NCBI GenBank assembly: GCA_013388735.1
Contig: JACAES010000016.1
Location: 1 to 39,120, forward strand
DNA length: 39,120 nucleotides
Source: Chloroflexota bacterium
GTDB lineage: Bacteria > Chloroflexota > Anaerolineae > Aggregatilineales > Phototrophicaceae
Direction: 5' to 3'
The position numbers were made by a program, and so were the translations under genes. The notes under the pieces are model-generated. The model saw only the letters and a list, made by a program, of their open reading frames with translations. It was not told the DNA's origin and did no database searches. Of the stretch, positions 22,778 through 31,201 are shown in pieces (within the stretch, counting starts at the first letter, position 1; the number at the start of each line of letters is the position of its first letter).

Positions 22778-22923
22778 GCCCTCACCCCTTCGTTCCCCCT
22801 CGCTCAACCGCTACTTCGCAGCCAGGCGAGGGGGATGCAAGGCGGTCAACCAATCGTAGGGGCGGCCCAACGTGGCCGCCCTTACACCCCTCTGCCGGCG
22901 CAGCGCGCGGCGAGGGTGAGGGC
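22778..22923. repeat. Composite inverted repeat between the kinase and RuBisCO-like genes
   Basis: GCCCTCACCC at 22778-22787 and GGGTGAGGGC at 22914-22923 bound a 146-base element. Inside it, 22856-22867 and 22874-22885 form a 12-base stem with one mismatch (GTAGGGGCGGCC type). It is MITE-like but has no transposase. It stretches the spacer inside the leftward operon. Confidence 0.75.
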
Positions 22924-22936
22924 AGAAACGCCGCGG

Positions 22937-24217
22937 CTACCCGCCCGGCGATTGCGTGCCGAACCTGTCGAGCGCCTGGCGCAGTTCGGGATGGTCGGCG
23001 GCGTAATCGTTCAGCGGAACGCCCATCACCGCCGCTTCCCAGGCCTGCATCAGCGAGCGCACCCCGGCAGCCGGCCCGCCCGGATGCCCTTGGATGCCGC
23101 CCCCGGCGATGTACATAAAGTCGGTGGTCTGCGTCAGGCGATACGTGTCCGGCACTTGGCCGGCCCACATGCCGGAGCCGACCACCGGCAGCAGCCGGTC
23201 GGCGGGCCGAAACAGCGGCGTCAAACACTGACGGATGGCGTTCACCACCGACTCGTCGGCTTCCCAGTATTTGTTGCGCAGGCCGTTGACGTGCAGTTGG
23301 TCTACCCCCACCAGCCGCCAGATTTTGTTGTAGGCGTTAAATTCCATGCCCAGCAGCGGGCAGCGCGTCAGAATCCCCCAGCCGTTGCGGTGGGCATGGA
23401 TGGGAAGCTGCGCGCGCTGGCGCAGGTAGCGCACCCCGGCATAGCCAATGTGGTTGATGTTGACCATCACGCAGGTCGCGCCGGCTTTCAGCACCGTATC
23501 GTGGCGGCGCACCATCTCGTCGGGGTCGTCGCTGCTGATGTTGAAGGCGTACATGGTCTTTTTGCCGGCGCGCTGCGCCGCTTCGTTGATGACGGCCATC
23601 ACCGCCGCCGCGCGTTTTTCGATAGTCGAATAAGGCGGGTTGGTCATCTTCTCGTCGTCTTTGACGAAATCCACCCCGGCATCAACCAGGGCGCGCACGA
23701 TGTCGGCGGTCTGTTCCGGCGTCAGGCCAACGTTGGGTTTGATGATCGAAGCGATAATCGGGCGGTCGTAGACCCCGATCAGGCGGCGCGTGCCTTCGAT
23801 GCCGAAGCCCGGCCCCGGATGCGCGTCCGCGAAGGCCGGCGGCAGTTCAAAGTCCAGCAGGCGCACGCCGGAAAGCTCCTTCAGTTCGGTGACGCCGCCG
23901 GCGATGACGGCCAGCACGGTTGCCAGTTCCGTCCCGGTGATGTCCAGCGGGACGGCCAGAGTCACATCGGCGCGGTAAAAGGTGCCATCGGTTGGCGAGC
24001 GGCTGCCGAACGGCAGGGCAGGCGCGCCGGTCACGGTTTCCAGCGGGCGCACGTTTTCGACGCGGACGGAAAACCGCTGTTTGAGGGCCGCTGTCTCGCC
24101 GGGGACTTTGGTGAACGTCCCGGCGGACATATTGGCGGCCATCAGCGCGGCGGCTTTTTCCGGCTCAAACGGCGACTCAATCCGGTAGGTGCAGCGAATA
24201 ATGTCAGCGGCGGTCAT
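22937..24217 (-). CDS. RuBisCO-like protein, probable 3-oxo-isoapionate-4-phosphate decarboxylase or transcarboxylase/hydrolase (426 aa)
   Basis: This form IV RuBisCO-superfamily enzyme keeps most active-site residues. Lys160 (IIKPN) matches the catalytic Lys175 of plant RuBisCO. Lys186, Asp188 and Glu189 (DFVKDDE) match the carbamylated lysine and metal ligands. His276-Arg277, His309, Lys316 (HVNGLRNK) and the phosphate loops GSGM and AGGGIQGHPGG are also present. Lys177 is replaced by Asn. It should therefore bind Mg2+ and a phosphorylated keto-acid. Between the lactonase and kinase genes, it best fits the D-apiose pathway. There it would either release CO2 to give L-erythrulose 1-phosphate (OiaC) or cleave to 3-phosphoglycerate and glycolate (OiaX). 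Sequence alone does not decide between them. Confidence 0.9.
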   Translation of the reverse strand: MTAADIIRCTYRIESPFEPEKAAALMAANMSAGTFTKVPGETAALKQRFSVRVENVRPLETVTGAPALPFGSRSPTDGTFYRADVTLAVPLDITGTELATVLAVIAGGVTELKELSGVRLLDFELPPAFADAHPGPGFGIEGTRRLIGVYDRPIIASIIKPNVGLTPEQTADIVRALVDAGVDFVKDDEKMTNPPYSTIEKRAAAVMAVINEAAQRAGKKTMYAFNISSDDPDEMVRRHDTVLKAGATCVMVNINHIGYAGVRYLRQRAQLPIHAHRNGWGILTRCPLLGMEFNAYNKIWRLVGVDQLHVNGLRNKYWEADESVVNAIRQCLTPLFRPADRLLPVVGSGMWAGQVPDTYRLTQTTDFMYIAGGGIQGHPGGPAAGVRSLMQAWEAAVMGVPLNDYAADHPELRQALDRFGTQSPGG

Positions 24218-24271
24218 GATAGTGTCCTTACAATCGGGTTATGCAGGCATATCCGCAAACGCTATTGACCC

Positions 24272-24305
24272 CACCCCTGGCCCCTCCGAATTCAGGCAAG
24301 GGGTG
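24272..24305. repeat. Short G/C-rich inverted repeat between lactonase and RuBisCO-like genes
   Basis: CACCCCT at 24272-24278 pairs with AGGGGTG at 24299-24305. The words resemble the other CCCTCACCC-type spacer repeats. Confidence 0.45.
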
Positions 24306-24329
24306 AAAGACGGTGAAGGCAAACGTTTG

Positions 24330-26261
24330 TTAAACGCTGTCCAGCCGCGCCAGACCGAAAGGCGGCAGCCGCACGCCCAGGCCGTCCGCGCCCGCTTCGA
24401 CCGGCTGCCCGCTCATGGCGCGCCAGCCTTCAGGGTCGCGCATGGCGTTTTCGGCGCTGGTTTCGTCCAACAGCTGTAAGCGCCACATCCCGGCCAGCCC
24501 CGGCAGCCGGGCCGCCTGTTCATGCCTGGTGAAGTTGACCAGCAGCAGCCGCGTTCGCCCGTCTTTGCGCAGCGCCAGGCCGTCCACTATCAGCAGATCG
24601 CTGGACGTTCCGGCGATCACCTGGCCGCCCCGTAACTCGCCCACATCAGCAAAAACGTGATACATCGGGAAGACGCCGCCGGGAATGGAGCGGAATTTGT
24701 CCGGCGCGGGCGAGCCGGCAGCGGTTTCCATCACGCCGCGCCAGCCGGTCGTTTCGTAGTAGGTCAGCGAAGCCGCGCCGCTTTCGGCCAGATATTTGAT
24801 GCTGCCGACCGTCCAGCCTGCGCCGTACAGCGACATCTGGCGCGCGTCCACCTGGGGCGGCAGTTCGCCGGGCGGCGTGGCCGGTTCCGGGGCGGTCGCA
24901 TTGGGATTCCAGCGCATCTTAAACGTCACCGGACTAATGACCACCGGCAGGCCGTTAGCGAACGCGCGCGCGCTGCGCACGGTTTCCGCCTGGGTCGCCA
25001 GCGTCTCCGTCACCGAGGCGTTATCTACGGCGTGAACCGTGCCGTTGAGCGAATACGTCACGAAGTCGGCTTCGTCCACCGGCGGGCGTTCGCGGTTGAG
25101 TTCGGTGAAAAAGGCGTCCGTCCCCGCGCCGACCGGGGCGCGTTTCGCCCACTCGTCCAACTTCTGACGGACGAGGTTCACCCAGCCCGCCCGCGTAGAT
25201 TTTTCGCCTCGGCGGAAGACCAGGATTCGGGCGATGGCCGGTTGCAGTTCGTCCAGCAGGGCGCGGAAGGTCGTTAACTCGGCTTCGGCGTTGTCGGTCA
25301 GGTGCAGCGCGATCTCCAGCGCCGCGCTAATCGCCGCCGCTTCCGCCGCCGCCTGCCGGAACGAGTCCACCCAGTCCGGCAGCCAGGGGCGAACGTCGGC
25401 GCGCAGGTGCGCCAGGTTAAGCGCCTTCAGCCGCGCGGTCTCTTTATCCGTCAGCGGTTGGCCGTGACCGGCGATTCCCAGCCCCAGCGGCGGCAGCGGA
25501 GCGGCCTCGTCCGACAGGGTGAAGGTTAAGTCGGCGGCATCGGCGGACAGCGCCGGCGGGCTGCCGATCAGGCGCAGGGTGACGGCCTGCCGGATGACCG
25601 TCCCGGCCTCGACCGTGACCGGGAAGGGCAGCTCCAGCGGCGTGCAGTAAGTCTTAAAGGAAGCGTCCGTCCAGTTGCGCTGGTCTTCCATCTCGAAGGT
25701 GTCGCCTTCCATCCGCACTTCGGCGCGCACGCCCGGCGCGACCTCGTGGGTGATGGCGCGCAGGTCGAAAAACGGCTGGTGCGGCGCGATGTGCAGCGGA
25801 AAGGCGCTCTCGCTGATGTGGCCGTTCACGTCCTCAATCGTGCAGGGCTGGCCGGCGCAGGTCATCGGGTGCAGCACGCAGAAGCCGATGCGGTTGCGCC
25901 TGAAGGTCGAAAGCGCCTGGCCGTCAAATTCAAACGTGATCGTGCCGTCCGGCGCGCCGGTGAGCGCGCCTGTCCAGACGAAGTGAAGGTCGCCGCGCCG
26001 GTGTTCCGAGCGGTAGCGGATGGCGAACGAGTCCCGCCGGACATCCATCTGCACGTCGGACAGGCTGCCGGGAACCGTCCCCCAGTTATGGTCACGGACG
26101 GCGGCGTAAATCTGGCGCAGCACTTCGCGGCTGCCCAGCCGGATATAACGCAGGCTGCCGTCCTCGTAGGTCAGCGTCAGCGGCCCGGCCTGGAGCGTGA
26201 CCGGTTCGGGCAGGGGGTCGGGGCTGCCATAGTACAGTATCGTCTGGGAAAAAGGGTTCAT
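24330..26261 (-). CDS. apnL: Probable D-apionate lactonase (643 aa)
   Basis: D-apionate lactonase opens D-apionolactone to D-apionate in oxidative apiose catabolism. The ATG at 26261 gives 643 residues, the size expected for this family. The N-terminus (QAGPLTLTYEDGSLRYIRLGSREVLRQIY, then VRDHNWGTVPGSLSDVQ near 55-70) resembles the ApnL sequences I recall. A beta-rich N-terminal half is followed by a TIM-barrel-like helical part (about 265-480) and a beta C-terminal domain, like a glycoside-hydrolase fold. GGAAAGG lies upstream of the start. It is the first gene of the leftward arm, divergent from gntR. No active-site motif is known to me, so the call rests on overall similarity plus context. 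Confidence 0.78.
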   Translation of the reverse strand: MNPFSQTILYYGSPDPLPEPVTLQAGPLTLTYEDGSLRYIRLGSREVLRQIYAAVRDHNWGTVPGSLSDVQMDVRRDSFAIRYRSEHRRGDLHFVWTGALTGAPDGTITFEFDGQALSTFRRNRIGFCVLHPMTCAGQPCTIEDVNGHISESAFPLHIAPHQPFFDLRAITHEVAPGVRAEVRMEGDTFEMEDQRNWTDASFKTYCTPLELPFPVTVEAGTVIRQAVTLRLIGSPPALSADAADLTFTLSDEAAPLPPLGLGIAGHGQPLTDKETARLKALNLAHLRADVRPWLPDWVDSFRQAAAEAAAISAALEIALHLTDNAEAELTTFRALLDELQPAIARILVFRRGEKSTRAGWVNLVRQKLDEWAKRAPVGAGTDAFFTELNRERPPVDEADFVTYSLNGTVHAVDNASVTETLATQAETVRSARAFANGLPVVISPVTFKMRWNPNATAPEPATPPGELPPQVDARQMSLYGAGWTVGSIKYLAESGAASLTYYETTGWRGVMETAAGSPAPDKFRSIPGGVFPMYHVFADVGELRGGQVIAGTSSDLLIVDGLALRKDGRTRLLLVNFTRHEQAARLPGLAGMWRLQLLDETSAENAMRDPEGWRAMSGQPVEAGADGLGVRLPPFGLARLDSV

Positions 26262-26338
26262 CAAAAAAACAACCTTTCCAACAAAATGCACAAAACAGTT
26301 TGCGCGCCAGGGGTGAAGCCGGTACAATCACCGACCAC

Positions 26339-26367
26339 TTGACAATATACAGCATATTGTATACAAT
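26339..26367 (+). promoter_or_regulatory. Promoter TTGACA-N17-TACAAT with embedded operator (gntR / apnL divergent region)
   Basis: TTGACA at 26339-26344 and TACAAT at 26362-26367 are 17 bases apart, a near-consensus promoter reading toward gntR. The 12-base palindrome ATTGTATACAAT (26356-26367) covers the -10 box. An additional dyad ACAATAT-N5-ATATTGT lies at 26342-26360. A bound regulator would block this promoter and probably the divergent apnL promoter. Confidence 0.8.
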
Positions 26368-26421
26368 CTCATTATACACTAATTCTGGCGCGCCGCAACT
26401 AATGGCTTTAAGGTTTTTTTG

Positions 26422-27117
26422 ATGAAAGTTTTTTCTCAAATCCGCCCGGTCAGCCTGCGCGAGCAGGTGGCCGAACAAATCCGCACAGCCATCATCGAAG
26501 GGCGACTGAAGCCGAACGATCATGTTGTGGAAGCCGCGCTCACCGAGCAGCTTGGCGTCAGCCGCACCCCCGTCCGCGAGGCGCTCATCATCCTGGAACG
26601 CGAAGCTCTGATCGTCACCGTCCCGCATCGCGGCGCGTTTGTGCGCGCCTTTAACGAAGAGGACGTGGAAGCCCTGTTCTCGATGCGTACCACGCTGGAA
26701 AACTTCGCCGCCGAGCTGGTCATTGATCGCCTGGGCGACCAGGATTACACCTATCTGGAAGACCTGGTGGACAGGCAGCGCCATTACATCGAACAGAATG
26801 ACTTCAAGCAGGTGCGCAGCACCGACATGGCCTTCCACCAGTATCTGATTAGCTACAGCGGCCATCCTCTGCTGATGCGCAGTTGGGAAGAAATCGTCGC
26901 CCAGGTGGCGGCGGTGCTGTACCTGCGCGCCGAAGCCCAGCCGGACTACGACGAATACCTGGCGATCAGCGATCACTGCGCCATCCTGGATGCGTACCGC
27001 GCGCGCGACCTGGAAAAAGTCAAAGCCGAAAACCGGCGCATCAACAACCGCGTGGCGGCGGAGTGCCTGTCGGCAGTGCGCGTGTTAAAGGGACGCGCGG
27101 ACGGCAGCGCGCCCTGA
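26422..27117 (+). CDS. GntR/FadR-type regulator with FCD domain (231 aa)
   Basis: This is the probable local regulator of apiose catabolism. The ATG at 26422 is preferred over a TTG one codon upstream, with AAGG eight bases before it. The winged helix spans about 8-75: LREQVAEQIRTAIIEGRLKPNDHVVEAALTEQLGVSRTPVREALIILEREALI. The FCD effector domain follows (about 85-215), where STDMAFHQYLI, GHPLLM and SDHCAILDAY carry the usual metal- or ligand-binding Asp and His positions. Its target is suggested by the identical palindrome ATTGTATACAAT upstream of itself and of the ABC importer. The inducer is likely apiose, apionate or a pathway intermediate. Confidence 0.92.
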   Translation: MKVFSQIRPVSLREQVAEQIRTAIIEGRLKPNDHVVEAALTEQLGVSRTPVREALIILEREALIVTVPHRGAFVRAFNEEDVEALFSMRTTLENFAAELVIDRLGDQDYTYLEDLVDRQRHYIEQNDFKQVRSTDMAFHQYLISYSGHPLLMRSWEEIVAQVAAVLYLRAEAQPDYDEYLAISDHCAILDAYRARDLEKVKAENRRINNRVAAECLSAVRVLKGRADGSAP

Positions 27118-27176
27118 CCGGCACGGAACAAGAGAGGGGCATCGGCGCCGGGTTGTGTTTTTTAACGGCGGCGGTG

Positions 27177-27188
27177 ATTGTATACAAT
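27177..27188. promoter_or_regulatory. GntR operator copy 2 (ATTGTATACAAT) before the ABC importer
   Basis: It is identical to 26356-26367, including one flanking G/C on one side. It contains a TACAAT that could be a -10 box with TTTAAC 16 bases upstream. It lies 164 bases before the binding-protein ATG. Confidence 0.82.
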
Positions 27189-27205
27189 ATACACTTTGTG
27201 TCTTC

Positions 27206-27222
27206 GCATCCGATCCGGATGC
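27206..27222. promoter_or_regulatory. Second dyad GCATCCG-N3-CGGATGC in the importer leader
   Basis: The 7-base arms are perfect and lie 18 bases downstream of the GntR palindrome. It could be a second operator or an RNA hairpin near the 5' end of the transcript. Confidence 0.5.
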
Positions 27223-27351
27223 ATGATGACAGCCCGACGACATAAACAGAACCGTTGAGGCAGCAAAAGGAGGCGCCAGACAACCACACAATCTGAATGG
27301 TCACGAATATACGGTGTTCGTCAGCTTAGAGAAATTTTGAAAGGAAACATC

Positions 27352-28389
27352 ATGCTGAACAGATTCCCGAAAATTGGCATCAGCCTGGTCGTCGCAGCCA
27401 TGCTCGCCACCATGATCTTCGGCGCTGCTGCTGCCCAGGACCCCCTCAAAATTTGCTTCGGTTTCCAGGACCTAGAGACGGAATTCTGGGTGGCCGGTCA
27501 CAAGGCCATCACCGAAACCCTGCGCGCGGCCGGCCACGAAGTGCTGGAATACAACGCCAACGAAAACCCCGACCGCCAGCTTGAGCAGGTGCGCGAGTGC
27601 ATCGCTCAGGGCGTGGACGGCATCATCATCATCCCGCAGGATGGCGACAGCGCCGTGACCATCATCGGCGAAGCCCAGGATGCCGACATCCCGATTGCGG
27701 TCTTCAACCGTCCGCCCAATGATCGCAGCAAGGGCATCACCGTCGTGGCCGACAACGTGAGCGCCACCGAACAGGCCGTCGAGTTCATCGCTCAGAAGGC
27801 GCTGGCGAAGTGGGAAGCCACCGGCGTGCAGATCAAGCCCCTGATTGTGGTGGGCGCGCTGCAGGACACCAACGCCATTGGCCGTCGTGAAGGTTTCTTC
27901 AACGTCATCAACCGCTACAACGAGAAGTACCCCGGCATGTTCGCCGACCCCATCGAAGTCGCTTCGGAATGGGACGCCGCGACCGCGCTGGCGAACCTGG
28001 AAGCCGCCATCACCGCTAACCCGGATGTGGACTTCCTGTACACCTCGTCGGACTTCCTGTTCCCGACCATTCGCTCGGTGCTGGAACCGCGCGGCAAGTG
28101 GGTGCCGATGGGCCAGCCTGGGCATGTGCTGATGGCCGGCCTCGACGGTGACGCCACCGCCTGTATGCTGATCGAACAGGGTTACGTGGACGCCACCGGC
28201 GTGCAGAACCTGTTCTATGAAGCCGAACTGACCATGAACCGGCTGCTCCAGGCCGTCGCCAACGGCGAAACCCAGCCCAACGAAGTGCTGCTCGACCCCG
28301 GCTTCGCGCTGACGGCCGGCAACTTCAGGTGGCAGGACGTGGACATGTGGGGCTGCAAGCTGTACTACGAAGGCTTCCTCGACCAATAA
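27352..28389 (+). CDS. Sugar ABC transporter periplasmic binding protein (345 aa)
   Basis: This is a type I (RbsB-like) solute-binding protein of the CUT2 sugar importer class. Residues 1-28 form a Sec signal peptide ending in GAAAAQ. Mature-domain blocks follow: FGFQDLETEFWVAGHKAITETLRAAGHEV, NPDRQLEQVRECIAQGVDGIIIIPQDGDSAV and NRPPNDRSKGITVVADNVSATEQAVEF. A Cys pair (ACMLIEQ and WGCKLYYE) is present in the C-terminal lobe. AAAGGAAA precedes the ATG at 27352, and a weaker upstream TTG is rejected. It is the first gene of the importer operon under the GntR operator. Apiose is the expected ligand from the neighbours; other sugars cannot be excluded. Confidence 0.9.
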   Translation: MLNRFPKIGISLVVAAMLATMIFGAAAAQDPLKICFGFQDLETEFWVAGHKAITETLRAAGHEVLEYNANENPDRQLEQVRECIAQGVDGIIIIPQDGDSAVTIIGEAQDADIPIAVFNRPPNDRSKGITVVADNVSATEQAVEFIAQKALAKWEATGVQIKPLIVVGALQDTNAIGRREGFFNVINRYNEKYPGMFADPIEVASEWDAATALANLEAAITANPDVDFLYTSSDFLFPTIRSVLEPRGKWVPMGQPGHVLMAGLDGDATACMLIEQGYVDATGVQNLFYEAELTMNRLLQAVANGETQPNEVLLDPGFALTAGNFRWQDVDMWGCKLYYEGFLDQ

Positions 28390-28410
28390 AAAGAGGCGAG
28401 CTTTGTTTTT

Positions 28411-28438
28411 CAGGGGGCGCCGCCGTTGGCGCTCCCTG
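28411..28438 (+). promoter_or_regulatory. Intercistronic stem-loop after the binding-protein gene
   Basis: Bases 28411-28421 pair with 28428-28438 in an 11-base stem with one G-T pair. No T run follows. Such hairpins after binding-protein genes often stabilise the upstream mRNA segment so that more binding protein than permease is made. Confidence 0.7.
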
Positions 28439-28475
28439 CCGACCGTATTAAACACGGAAGTTGAGGCAAAGGGCC

Positions 28476-29666
28476 GTGTCTACGCTTGATGATCGTCTGA
28501 ATCCCGCCGCAGTCCGTATCATGCCGGTGGCGAAAGCCGAAGCGGCGTCCCGGCGCGCCGAGCGCCCCCTGCTGGCCTTTCTTCGCCGGGTGCTGCTTTC
28601 GGATTATTTTATCCTGTATCTGACCATCTTCTTTTTTGTGGTCGCTTCGATTTTTTTCCCTACCCTGTCCGCCCCTGGGAACATCGCCAACCAGCTTTCC
28701 AATATGTGGCCGCTGCTGGCGGTTGCCGTCGGCCAGACCTTCGTGCTGATCCTGGGCGGCATTGACCTGTCGGTTGGCTCGATCATGGCCGTGACCAGCG
28801 TCGTGGGCGCGCTGTTCATCACGCAAACGCTGGACGCCCCCACCTTCGACAAAAGCCCCCTGTGGGGGACGCTCATTTCTGACCAGGGCGGCATCCTGGC
28901 CGGCAGTCCCAACGCTACCCTCATCGGTGTGATCGTTATGCTGCTGTTGGGGACGCTCATCGGCCTGTGGAACGGTTTCGCCATCACCCGTTTTAGGATG
29001 GCGCCGTTCATGGTGACGCTCGTTTCGATGATTTTTTTCAGCGCGCTGGCGCTGTGGCTGACCGCTTCTCGTAACATATCCGGCCTGCCGGAAGATTTTC
29101 TGGTGTTGGGCAAGGGCGATATCATCTCGGTTTATCTGGGGCCAAAACTGACGCCGGACATCGCCCGGCGCGACATCCTGCCGATGGTCACATATCCGTT
29201 TGTCATTGCCGTTGGCCTGGCAGTGGTGGCGCAGTTCATCCTCAGCCGCACCGTTTTTGGTCGCCAGATGTTTTCCATCGGCACCAACCGGCGCGCGTCC
29301 GAGGTTTCCGGCGTCCCCAGCCGCCGGGTGATGACGCTGGTCTACGGCTTCAGCGGTTTTTGCGCGGCGGTTTCGGCAGTGCTGTATTCCGCCCGCCTGG
29401 AAATTGGCCGCCCGTCCCTGGGCGACGGCCTGCTGATGGACATCATCGGCGCGGCGGTCATCGGCGGCACCAGCCTGTTCGGCGGCAAGGGTTCGATTCG
29501 CGGCACGTTTTTCGGCGTGGCCTTTTTCGTCCTGCTGCTGAACATCCTCAACGCCATGCGGCTGTCGCCGTTCGTGATTGACGCCATCAAGGGGCTGGTG
29601 ATCCTTGTCGCGGCGCTGCTGGACATCACCCGCACCCGTTTGATTAATCGGGAGCAGCGATCATGA
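28476..29666 (+). CDS. Sugar ABC transporter permease 1 (396 aa)
   Basis: This is an RbsC-type permease of the BPD_transp_2 family with about ten helices. The family block VAVGQTFVLILGGIDLSVGSIMAVTSVVGALF near 90-120 is present, and the coupling region includes GTNRRASEVSGVPSRRVMTLVYGFSGFCAAVSAVL. The GTG at 28476 is preferred; a TTG five codons earlier has no better site. It is longer than usual because of an N-terminal cytoplasmic stretch and an insert near 125-150. The stop overlaps the ATPase start (ATGA). The two permeases of this operon probably form a heterodimer. Confidence 0.88.
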   Translation: MSTLDDRLNPAAVRIMPVAKAEAASRRAERPLLAFLRRVLLSDYFILYLTIFFFVVASIFFPTLSAPGNIANQLSNMWPLLAVAVGQTFVLILGGIDLSVGSIMAVTSVVGALFITQTLDAPTFDKSPLWGTLISDQGGILAGSPNATLIGVIVMLLLGTLIGLWNGFAITRFRMAPFMVTLVSMIFFSALALWLTASRNISGLPEDFLVLGKGDIISVYLGPKLTPDIARRDILPMVTYPFVIAVGLAVVAQFILSRTVFGRQMFSIGTNRRASEVSGVPSRRVMTLVYGFSGFCAAVSAVLYSARLEIGRPSLGDGLLMDIIGAAVIGGTSLFGGKGSIRGTFFGVAFFVLLLNILNAMRLSPFVIDAIKGLVILVAALLDITRTRLINREQRS

Positions 29667-31201
29667 CCCCCATCCTGGAAACGCAAAATCTGAGCAAAGC
29701 CTTTTTCGGCATCGCCGCCGTTCAGGACGTGAGCATCCAGGTCGGCCAGGGGCAAATCCTGGGTTTGATCGGGCAGAACGGCGCGGGCAAAAGCACGCTG
29801 ATGAACCTGGTCGGCGGTGTGGTGCAGCCGGACAGCGGGACGATGCTGTACCAGGGCAAACCCTATGCCCCGCGCAGCCCCGCCGACGCGACCCACGCGC
29901 GCATCGCCTTCATCCACCAGGAACTTAACCTGTTCACCAACCTGACGATTGCCGAGAACATCTTCATCGAAGGTTTCCCCACGCGCGGGCGCGGGCCGTT
30001 CCGCCTGATTGACCGCGCCGCCGTCCGCAGCCAGTCCCGCGCGGTGCTGGAAGAAGTCGGCCTCGACCTGTCGCCGGATATGGTGGTAGACCGCCTGTCG
30101 CCCGGCGAGCGCCAGTTGGTGGAAATCGCCAAGGCGCTGTATCTGGACGCCTCGCTCATCATCCTGGATGAGCCGACTACCTCGCTGACCACCCGTGAAA
30201 CCGATAAACTGTTCGGCATCATGCGCCGCCTGCGCCAACAGGGCAAGGCGCTGGTGTACATCTCGCACATCCTGACCGACGTGCTGGCGATTGCCGACCA
30301 GATCGCCATCATGCGCGACGGCCTGCTGGTGACGCAGGAACCCGCCGAAAACTTCGACGTGAACCGCATGATCGCCCTGATGGTTGGGCGCAGCATCGAG
30401 CAGTTGTATCCGCCGCGCACGTCCAAGCCGTCCAGAGAAAAACTGCTGGAACTGAGCGGAATCAGCGCGCGCGGCATCGTGCAGGACATCCATCTCACCA
30501 TTCATCAGGGCGAAGTCGTTGGGCTGTTCGGCCTGATGGGATCGGGGCGCACCGAGCTGGCGCGTATGATGTTCGGCCTGGACACTTTCGAGCAGGGGCA
30601 GATCGCCGTCAACGGCAGCAGCCTGACGCGCACGTCCGCCCGGCAGAGCATCCGCAACAACGTCGCCTTCGTCACCGAAAATCGGCGCGAAGAAGGTCTG
30701 CTGATGAACATCAACATCGCGGACAATATCGCCCTGGTATCGCTGCCGTCCTTCGCCGCCGCGCTGACGCAGATCATCAAACAGCGCGACATGGTGGACG
30801 CGGTGCAGCAGGTCGCCGGCGCGCTCCAGCTTAAAAGCGGCAACATCGTGGTGCAGCCGGCCAAAAGCCTGAGCGGCGGCAACCAGCAGAAGGTCGTCGT
30901 CGCCAAGTGGCTGCTGTCGCAGCCGACCGTCTTCATCATGGACGAACCGACGCGCGGTATTGATGTGGGCGCCAAGTACGAAATTTACAGCATCATTGAC
31001 CAACTGGCCGCCGGCGGCAGCGGCGTGCTGTTCATCTCCTCGGAACTGGAAGAACTGATGGGCATGTGCGACCGCATCCTGGTGATGAGTCGCGGCGAAA
31101 TTTTTGGGGCGTTCACGCGGGAGGAATTCGACCAGGAAGCCATCCTGCGGGCGGCCTTCCGCGAGACGAGTAACGGCAGTAACGGGAGCAACGGCGCATG
31201 A
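29663..31201 (+). CDS. Sugar ABC transporter ATPase with two nucleotide-binding domains (512 aa)
   Basis: This is an RbsA/XylG-type tandem ATPase. Domain 1 has Walker A GQNGAGKST at 37-45, signature LSPGERQ near 145 and Walker B LIILDEPTTS near 165. Domain 2 has GLMGSGRTELA, where Arg replaces the Walker A lysine as is usual in this class. It also has signature LSGGNQQKV and Walker B VFIMDEPTRGIDVG. Start and stop overlap both neighbouring permeases by four bases (ATGA). A short Asn/Gly/Ser repeat tail ends the protein. Confidence 0.95.
   Translation: MTPILETQNLSKAFFGIAAVQDVSIQVGQGQILGLIGQNGAGKSTLMNLVGGVVQPDSGTMLYQGKPYAPRSPADATHARIAFIHQELNLFTNLTIAENIFIEGFPTRGRGPFRLIDRAAVRSQSRAVLEEVGLDLSPDMVVDRLSPGERQLVEIAKALYLDASLIILDEPTTSLTTRETDKLFGIMRRLRQQGKALVYISHILTDVLAIADQIAIMRDGLLVTQEPAENFDVNRMIALMVGRSIEQLYPPRTSKPSREKLLELSGISARGIVQDIHLTIHQGEVVGLFGLMGSGRTELARMMFGLDTFEQGQIAVNGSSLTRTSARQSIRNNVAFVTENRREEGLLMNINIADNIALVSLPSFAAALTQIIKQRDMVDAVQQVAGALQLKSGNIVVQPAKSLSGGNQQKVVVAKWLLSQPTVFIMDEPTRGIDVGAKYEIYSIIDQLAAGGSGVLFISSELEELMGMCDRILVMSRGEIFGAFTREEFDQEAILRAAFRETSNGSNGSNGA

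Noticed and set aside
29342-31003. Long reverse-strand frame (553 codons) opposite the ABC transporter ATPase
   Set aside because: It mirrors the codon pattern of the real gene on the other strand, has no family features and is rich in Arg/His/Gln shadows. High GC makes such frames common here.
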